From Alistipes sp. (GTDB taxonomy: Bacteria > Bacteroidota > Bacteroidia > Bacteroidales > Rikenellaceae), in contig JAFLRS010000050.1 in NCBI GenBank assembly GCA_022511355.1, positions 1-11,713 of the forward strand: a DNA stretch of 11,713 bases. The letters are read 5' to 3'. The number at the start of each line of letters is the position of its first letter. Within the stretch, counting starts at the first letter, position 1. A model generated the notes under the pieces. It had not been told where the DNA came from. It made no database searches and was given only the letters and a program-made list of their open reading frames with translations. This document shows positions 6,710 through 11,713 of this stretch, piece after piece. Position numbers and translations under genes: made by a program.

Positions 6710-7594
6710 ATGAATATTTGCGCAGTCAGAATAAAAACGGCACTTGTTTCGATGTGCATTGCGGCGGGAATGCTTTCCTGCGGCGAGATGCCTGTTATGC
6801 CATCCGACGATGTCCGATTGGCGCGAGTGGGCCGCAAGGAGCTGTATTCGTCGGAGGTGCTGGCGATTATGCCCAAGAATATTACGGGAGCCGACAGCGT
6901 GCAGTTCGTGGGTTCGTATGTAGACCGGTGGATAGTCAAGCAGTTGAAGGTTCGTCAGGCCGAGGCGATGTTTCCGTCGTCGGCGTCGGACATCGAGAAT
7001 CAGGTCGAGGAGTACCGCCAGTCGTTGCTTATCAAGAAGTTCGAGCAGTACTATCTGGACAGCGAGATGACCGTGGTGGGCGATGATGAGATAGCGGCTT
7101 ATTACGATGCGCACAAAACCGATTTCCGTCTCGACCGCACGGTGGTCAAAGGCACGGTGGTATCGTTCGGCGAGCGGTTCCGTCAGAAGGAGCGTTTGGT
7201 CGAGAACATGAAGAAGCGTGGCAATGCGGCATCGGAGCAGGAGTTCCGCGATATGTGCGTAAAGAACAATTTTCCGTTGTACGAGTTCACGGAGTGGACC
7301 GATTACAGCGATTTTCTGGCGATGTTGCCGACGGTTCGCAGCGAGAGTTACGAATCGCTATTGGGTCGCGGCGGTGTTCAGAAGATGACGGCCGACGGAA
7401 TACTTTACTATTTCAGCATCGATTCGGTGTTGCGTCGGGGCGATATACAGCCGTTGGAGATGGTGAGCGAGACTGTGAAGCGGATATTGGAGACGCAGCG
7501 TCGCGGCGAGATAATCCGCAGTCACGAGAATGAAATAATTCGTGCGGCGGCAGAGGACCGTCACGTAAAGCGATATATTGATGAAGAAAAATAG
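6710..7594 (+). CDS. SurA-N/PpiC-like periplasmic chaperone lipoprotein without visible parvulin domain
   Basis: A 294-residue secreted protein. The N-terminus (MNICAVRIKTALVSM then CIAAGMLSC) looks like a lipoprotein signal with acylation at Cys24 (MLSC, a slightly imperfect lipobox). The mature part begins with a SurA/PpiD-style N-terminal element: LARVGRKELYSSEVLAIMP (about 37-55) resembles the 'ARVNGKPIY..DV' start of SurA N-domains, and VVGDDEIAAYYDAHKTDFRL (about 122-141) resembles the helix before a PPIase domain. No parvulin core (G-G, xHIL, GYHIxxL motifs) follows. A long basic helix-rich C-terminus ends the protein. The stop overlaps the surA start by 14 bp, so the two are co-translated, and a chaperone role in outer-membrane protein transit is inferred from this pairing. 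From memory, Bacteroides has comparable SurA-related genes in tandem. Function is unproven. Confidence 0.8.
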   Translation: MNICAVRIKTALVSMCIAAGMLSCGEMPVMPSDDVRLARVGRKELYSSEVLAIMPKNITGADSVQFVGSYVDRWIVKQLKVRQAEAMFPSSASDIENQVEEYRQSLLIKKFEQYYLDSEMTVVGDDEIAAYYDAHKTDFRLDRTVVKGTVVSFGERFRQKERLVENMKKRGNAASEQEFRDMCVKNNFPLYEFTEWTDYSDFLAMLPTVRSESYESLLGRGGVQKMTADGILYYFSIDSVLRRGDIQPLEMVSETVKRILETQRRGEIIRSHENEIIRAAAEDRHVKRYIDEEK

Positions 7595-9005
7595 TCTTGA
7601 TATGTTTTTTAAGAGGACGTTGTTGCCGTTGTTGATAGTGGCGGCGGCGATGGGCATTGCGGCTAAGCGTCAGGTGATGCTCGACAAGGTGGTAGCGGTA
7701 GTAGGCGGTTCGTCGATACTCTATTCTGAGGTTACCGAGACGGCGCAGCAGCTTACTGCGCGATATCGTGAGATGGGATTCACGTCGGACCGCGACCCGA
7801 TGAATGAGGCTTTGGAGAATCTGTTGTTGCAGAAGTTGTTGTATAATCAGGCGCTTATCGACTCGGTGGACATCAACACCGGCGACATTGTGCAGCGTGT
7901 TGAGGAGGCTGTGAATGCGATGATTGAGGAGGAGGGTTCGATATCGGCTCTGGAGGCTCGCCATCATATGCAGATTTTCAATTTGCGCGAATTGCTGCGT
8001 CGCGGATACGAGGAGCAGGCTTATGCGATGGCCATGCAGAACGAGGTGACGAGCAAGGTGACGGTTACTCCGGGCGAGGTGGAGCGATATTACAAGGGTT
8101 TGAGCCGCGACAGTCTGCCGACGATAGCGGAGCAGTATGTTTATGCGCAGATTACGAAGTTTCCTTCGTCGATGGTGGAGGCGAAGCAGCGCACTCGCGA
8201 ACGCCTGTTGGATATGCGGGAGCGCATCATTACGGGCAACACTCAGTTTGCGGTGATGGCGCGTATGTATTCGCTCGACGGTTCGGCGATACGAGGCGGC
8301 GAGATGGAGCCTATGCCATTGGAGGGATTTGTTCAGCCGTTTGCGGAGGCTTTGGCGGAGTTGCGCACGGGTCAGGTTTCGGAGGTTGTGGAGACCGAAT
8401 ACGGATTCCACATCATACAGTTGATTGACAAGAAGGGCAATCTTTATCATTGCCGTCACATACTGTTGCGTCCCACATATGCAGCGGACGAGCTTATCGA
8501 GCCTATGCGGGTTCTCGACAGCATAGCGAATCTCATCCGCAAGGATTCGTTGTCGTTCGAGCGTGCGGCGTTCGAGTTTTCTGACGATGCCTTTTCGAAG
8601 ATGAACGGAGGAATCGTCTCCAACAACGACCTTTTGGAGCGGACCTACCATTTCGATGCGAAGCTTACGGCGACTCGTTTTCTGAAGGAGGATTTCGGTG
8701 CGGGCAAGAGCATCGAGGATTACAATGCGTTGCGTCGTTTGAAGGTGGGAGAGATTTCGCCTGCGTTCCAGAGTCAGGATTTGGTCGGCAACACTTTGAG
8801 CAAGATTGTCAAGTTGGTCGAGATTATTCCTGCGCATACGGCCTCGCTTGAGGATGACTATCTGCGCATCGAGGAGATGGCGTTGATGACCAAGCAGGAG
8901 GAGGTTTTCGTGAAGTGGCTCGACAAGAAGATAGAATCGATGTATGTCTATATCGACCCCGAGTTCCGCAACGGTGAGTTCGCCAACAAAAATTGGTTGA
9001 AGTAG
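7581..9005 (+). CDS. surA: SurA-type periplasmic chaperone / peptidyl-prolyl cis-trans isomerase
   Basis: SurA escorts unfolded outer-membrane proteins across the periplasm to the BAM complex. From ATG 7581 the protein has 474 residues, close to family length. It has a signal peptide (KRTLLPLLIVAAAMGIAA, cleavage near residue 28), a SurA N-terminal domain starting LDKVVAVVGGSSILYSEV (34-51) and running to about 170, a first parvulin region (about 184-283) with RGGEMEPM (238-245) and the strong YGFHIIQL (274-281), and a second, more degenerate region from CRHILLRP (291-298) to about 420 with GGIVS (343-347), followed by a C-terminal helix. A TTG at 7578 directly precedes the ATG, and an ATG at 7602 is an alternative start that would avoid the 14-bp overlap with the lipoprotein gene. 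Its stop is followed by ostA after only 6 bp, in the same reading register. Confidence 0.93.
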   Translation: MKKNSLDMFFKRTLLPLLIVAAAMGIAAKRQVMLDKVVAVVGGSSILYSEVTETAQQLTARYREMGFTSDRDPMNEALENLLLQKLLYNQALIDSVDINTGDIVQRVEEAVNAMIEEEGSISALEARHHMQIFNLRELLRRGYEEQAYAMAMQNEVTSKVTVTPGEVERYYKGLSRDSLPTIAEQYVYAQITKFPSSMVEAKQRTRERLLDMRERIITGNTQFAVMARMYSLDGSAIRGGEMEPMPLEGFVQPFAEALAELRTGQVSEVVETEYGFHIIQLIDKKGNLYHCRHILLRPTYAADELIEPMRVLDSIANLIRKDSLSFERAAFEFSDDAFSKMNGGIVSNNDLLERTYHFDAKLTATRFLKEDFGAGKSIEDYNALRRLKVGEISPAFQSQDLVGNTLSKIVKLVEIIPAHTASLEDDYLRIEEMALMTKQEEVFVKWLDKKIESMYVYIDPEFRNGEFANKNWLK

Positions 9006-9011
9006 AGGACG

Positions 9012-11582
9012 GTGCGCAGGCTCGTATCCATATTGATAGTTTTGGGTGTTGTAGGCGGATTTGCGCGTGCCTACAACTCCCGCAATCCCGATTTGCAGCT
9101 GCCGCAGCCTGCATCCTCGCCTGATGTCGAGGATGAAGATACGAAGATGGTCGATTTGGCGGCCGACATCGTGTACCCTTACGATTTGGGTAACGATTCT
9201 TCGGTGATATGCCTTGTGGGCAACTTCATCGGTCATCATAACGGTGCGGTTATTACGTGCGACAGTGCGGTCCGTTACGGCGACCAGCGTTTGGAGTGTT
9301 TCGGCAGCGTGCTGATAAACAAGAACGACACATATATTTACGGAGACCGTGCCGATTACGACGGAGTCACCAGCAAGGCTGAGGTATATTCTCCGTTGGT
9401 GAAGGTTGTGGACGGGGATGCGACGTTGTACACCTACCGTTTCAAATTCGACACGAAGTTGAATATCGGCGAGTTCGACGACGGCGGCGTTATCACCAAC
9501 CGCGACAACATTTTGGAGGCGGAGCGCGGCTATTATTATGCCGACACTCACGAGATGATAGGAGTCGATGCGGTTGAGATGCGCAACGACAGCTATCAGA
9601 TGACGGGCGATTCGGTCATTTACAACATCGAGACCGACAATGCGCGGTTTTTCGAGCATACCAACATCTGGAACGACAAGGGCGAATACCTTTATGCCGA
9701 CCGCGGCGACTACGACCGCAGCGAGGAGAAGTATGTTATTACGCGTAACGGATATATACTCACCGAGTTGCGTGAGGTATGGAGCGACAGTCTCGACTAT
9801 TGGCGCGAGACGGGCTATGCTTTGTTGCGCCGCGACATTCAGATTGACGACAGCGAGCACAAGATACTTTCGTTCGGTGATTGGGGCGAGTATTGGGATG
9901 AGTATGGCGACGCGTTGCTCACGCTCGAGCCTGCGGTGATAAGTTACGACCCCGAGCAGGGCGATTCGCTCTTTATGCGAGCCGACACCATCATGATGCA
10001 TACGCGCAGTACGCTGCGCGACCGTGAGGAGGCCGAGGCTGCGCGTTTGGCGGACGGGAACGAGAATACGGAGACGGTTGCGGAGCGGAAGGCCGAGTTT
10101 GCCGTGCCTGTTGCGGAGATTGCTGCTGCCGAAGCGGCGGTGCCGAATCTTTTGGAGGAGTCTTCCGAACGGCCGGAGTCCGAACCGGTTGCGGAGGAGG
10201 AGAGTCCTTCGGAAGAGATTTCCGGGGAGTCGGAGGATGAGCCGTCGGTGTCTGACGTGGAGCAGGATTCGTCCGAAGCTGAGTCCGATATGGAGTCGGA
10301 GGTTGCTGAGGAGGTCGAAGCGGAGGTTCCGTTGTCGGAGTTGAGCAAGGAGGAACGTAAGGCACGTTTGCGCGAGATTGCGGAGCAGGAGCGGGCCGAG
10401 AAGCAGCGCAAGGCGGCCGAGAAGAAGAAGGCCCGCGAGTTGGAGTTGAAACGCAAGCTCGAGGAGATAGCCGACCGCCGCAGGGCGAAGCGCAAGGCGC
10501 AGTTGGAGAAGCAGAACCGCCGCGATTCGACAGTGCGTGCGAAGCAGACGCTTCGTGAGGAGGCTCGCCGCCGCAAGATGCTGGCTCGATTGAGCCGCAA
10601 GGGCATCAAGTTGCAGCCTGCGGACGCATCGGTGCTGTCGCAGATTGACAGTATGATGTTTGCCGAGATATATTTGAACGATTCGGTGGCTCACGCGCGT
10701 CTCGATTCGATTATAGCTTCATGGCAGCCCGATTCGGCGGTATTGGATTCTGTTGCGGTTGAGATGGATACGGTATACCGTCTTACGCGCGGATTCCGCA
10801 ATGTACGCATATTCCGCAGCGATTTTCAGGCTGTTTGCGATTCGTTGTCCTCGTCGACGCTGGATTCGGTAATCCGTATGTATATCGAGCCGGTTTTGTG
10901 GAACGGTCAGAATCAGATAACTTCGGAGCAGACCGACATACATACGCTGAATCAGGCGATAGACTATGCGGAGTTCATCGGCAAGCCCATGATGATATCG
11001 AAGCTCGACACGCTGCATTACAATCAGGTTGCGGGTAAGAGTATGTATTCGCGGTTCCGCAACAACGAGATATACCGTGACGATGTGAACGGCAATGCGC
11101 AGACGATATATTATATGCAGGATGATGCGACCGGCGATATACAGGGTTTGATGTACATTACCAGTGCCGACATGACTTTTTATATCGAGGAGCAGGAGAT
11201 AACGGGCATAACGTATCGCGGGACGCCCGAGTATTGGCTTTATCCGATGGAAAAGATCCCCGAGTCGCAGGAGTTGTTTCTTCAGGGATTCACGTGGCAG
11301 GAGGAGCGTCGTCCGTTGCAGGATAGTGTATTCACGCGAGTGTTGCGTCCGTCCGTACGTGAGGAGAAGGAGTTGTTGGAGCGTCCGAAGTTCCCGATTG
11401 CGGAGCGTATCGGTCAGTATAAGATGCGTTTGCTCGAGCAGGGCCGATGGTACGACCGCAGCGACACTCTCACCGAGGATGTTATATACTGGCTCGACAT
11501 GAATACTGATTGGCGCGAGCAGAACGAACGTTCGCGTGAGAGTCGCGAGCGTCGCACGGGTCATCGCAGGGCTGAGGATTAG
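9012..11582 (+). CDS. OstA/LptA-like organic-solvent-tolerance family protein with acidic and coiled-coil insert
   Basis: A large (856 aa) exported protein of the OstA/LptA-type beta-jellyroll superfamily, which forms the periplasmic bridge for lipopolysaccharide transport. It starts at GTG 9012, the only start that keeps the signal peptide (MRRLVSILIVLGVVGGFARA, cleavage after Ala20). Residues about 45-330 hold repeated OstA-like strands, for example ADIVYP, CDSAVRYGDQRLECFGSVLI, YIYGDRADYDG and YLYADRGDYDR. Residues 337-534 are a charged insert: a Glu/Ser-rich acidic stretch (377-444) then a Lys/Arg/Glu-rich likely coiled coil (445-534). OstA-like sequence resumes at about 575 with RNVRIFRSDFQAVCDSL and EPVLWNGQNQITSEQ, wording I know from Bacteroidales homologues. 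The C-terminal end is Arg/Glu-rich. Placement behind surA fits an outer-membrane biogenesis operon. Whether it acts as LptA or a separate LPS-assembly factor cannot be told from sequence. Confidence 0.87.
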   Translation: MRRLVSILIVLGVVGGFARAYNSRNPDLQLPQPASSPDVEDEDTKMVDLAADIVYPYDLGNDSSVICLVGNFIGHHNGAVITCDSAVRYGDQRLECFGSVLINKNDTYIYGDRADYDGVTSKAEVYSPLVKVVDGDATLYTYRFKFDTKLNIGEFDDGGVITNRDNILEAERGYYYADTHEMIGVDAVEMRNDSYQMTGDSVIYNIETDNARFFEHTNIWNDKGEYLYADRGDYDRSEEKYVITRNGYILTELREVWSDSLDYWRETGYALLRRDIQIDDSEHKILSFGDWGEYWDEYGDALLTLEPAVISYDPEQGDSLFMRADTIMMHTRSTLRDREEAEAARLADGNENTETVAERKAEFAVPVAEIAAAEAAVPNLLEESSERPESEPVAEEESPSEEISGESEDEPSVSDVEQDSSEAESDMESEVAEEVEAEVPLSELSKEERKARLREIAEQERAEKQRKAAEKKKARELELKRKLEEIADRRRAKRKAQLEKQNRRDSTVRAKQTLREEARRRKMLARLSRKGIKLQPADASVLSQIDSMMFAEIYLNDSVAHARLDSIIASWQPDSAVLDSVAVEMDTVYRLTRGFRNVRIFRSDFQAVCDSLSSSTLDSVIRMYIEPVLWNGQNQITSEQTDIHTLNQAIDYAEFIGKPMMISKLDTLHYNQVAGKSMYSRFRNNEIYRDDVNGNAQTIYYMQDDATGDIQGLMYITSADMTFYIEEQEITGITYRGTPEYWLYPMEKIPESQELFLQGFTWQEERRPLQDSVFTRVLRPSVREEKELLERPKFPIAERIGQYKMRLLEQGRWYDRSDTLTEDVIYWLDMNTDWREQNERSRESRERRTGHRRAED
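10020..10613 (+). other. Charged low-complexity insert in the OstA-like gene (acidic stretch plus basic coiled coil)
   Basis: Codons 337-534. In residues 377-444 I count 27 Asp/Glu among 68 positions with a single Arg and no Lys, plus many Ser. Residues 445-534 then switch to alternating Lys/Arg/Glu/Ala with Leu at heptad-like intervals (KEERKARLREIAEQ onward) and are net basic. The segment separates two parts that both look OstA-like. GAG and GCG-rich wording gives locally high purine content. It is most probably a flexible or helical spacer in the periplasm. Confidence 0.8.
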
Positions 11583-11601
11583 CCGCTGTGGTATATATGA
11601 A

Positions 11602-11637
11602 CACGACTCCATGTACCGTATGGTACATGGAGTCGTG
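11602..11637. terminator. Perfect 16-bp hairpin between convergent genes (likely bidirectional terminator)
   Basis: Left arm 11602-11617 (CACGACTCCATGTACC) and right arm 11622-11637 are exact reverse complements around the loop GTAT. It starts 20 nt after the ostA stop and ends 21 nt before the stop of the converging gene. The T run after it is short (TTT at 11639-11641), and on the other strand there is no T tract, so intrinsic termination may be weak; the stem may mainly protect both 3' ends. Confidence 0.7.
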
Positions 11638-11658
11638 GTTTATGGTTATGCCTCTGGT

Positions 11659-11713
11659 TTAGTAAATTTCGTTTAGGATTTTTTCCAGACGCAGACCTCC
11701 GCGCAGGAGTTGC
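11659..11713 (-). CDS. C-terminal fragment of a converging gene, possibly S1/P1 nuclease family
   Basis: The minus strand from the window edge reads in frame to a TAA at 11659-11661, giving the end QLLRGGLRLEKILNEIY. Supporting its reality, the segment is open to the edge, lies just beyond a convergent hairpin, and reads as an amphipathic helix. The pattern G-L-R-L-x-x-x-L-N-E-I-Y resembles the C-terminal helix of bacterial S1/P1-type nucleases as I remember them (AGxRLAxxLNEIF style). Only 17 complete residues are visible, so the family guess is weak and the rest of the gene lies outside. Confidence 0.4.
   Translation of the reverse strand, partial: QLLRGGLRLEKILNEIY

Noticed and set aside
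6032..7114. Minus-strand frame of about 360 codons opposite the CPBP protease and lipoprotein genes
   Set aside because: It spans two real genes and their promoter, and its His/Arg/Gln-rich translation is typical of an antisense shadow.
7413..10694. Antisense open frame of about 1,093 codons opposite surA and ostA
   Set aside because: It lies in exact codon register with both sense genes, so it is open simply because they avoid TTA, CTA and TCA codons. Its translation is an Arg/Leu/His-rich shadow with no recognisable domain, and the sense strand has clear signal peptides and family motifs.
11291..11296. CACGTG core as a possible parS site
   Set aside because: The flanks (GGATT and GCAGG) do not extend the palindrome toward the TGTTTCACGTGAAACA consensus, and it lies in an ordinary ostA codon context. 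I found no other CACGTG in the window, although this was a search by eye.

Overview
This is a chromosomal, densely coding window from a Bacteroidota bacterium, most likely order Bacteroidales. The signs are TAnnTTTG-type -7 promoter boxes, starts without clear Shine-Dalgarno sequences, a DUF5683-family membrane protein, and a SurA-like lipoprotein / SurA / OstA-like gene trio. Base composition is moderate, by eye about half G+C. I cannot name the genus; Rikenellaceae or Muribaculaceae relatives are possible but unproven. No tRNA, rRNA, CRISPR array, insertion sequence or phage gene was seen, and no stretch over 300 bases lacks a gene. Bases 1-40 hold only the downstream flank of mnmE.

Left half (41-5645, minus strand): one tight five-gene operon transcribed as parA, parB, a DUF5683 membrane protein, a MltD-like lytic transglycosylase with LysM, then mnmE. 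Gaps are 10, 20 and 2 bp, and the last pair overlap by 4 bp. It links chromosome segregation (ParAB) with cell-wall and membrane functions and a tRNA-wobble modification GTPase.

Middle (5646-5764): a 119-bp divergent promoter region with a -7-like box for each direction. It supports the shorter starts for both parA (5645) and the CPBP intramembrane protease (5765).

Right half (5765-11582, plus strand): a CPBP/CAAX-type membrane protease, then, behind its own promoter, a SurA-like lipoprotein without a visible parvulin domain, a SurA-type chaperone with two parvulin regions, and a large OstA/LptA-like protein. The last three form an operon for outer-membrane protein and lipopolysaccharide biogenesis. 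A 16-bp perfect hairpin at 11602-11637 separates ostA from the end of a converging gene that runs off the window.

Most content is housekeeping, and I see no defence system or mobile island. The best leads for novelty are architectural. The DUF5683 protein appears to carry two diverged tandem copies of its domain behind a seven-fold DSL repeat. The OstA-like protein carries an insert of about 200 residues made of an acidic stretch followed by a basic predicted coiled coil. The plus strand is G-rich over most of the window whichever way genes point, which suggests that the parAB-mnmE operon lies head-on to replication.
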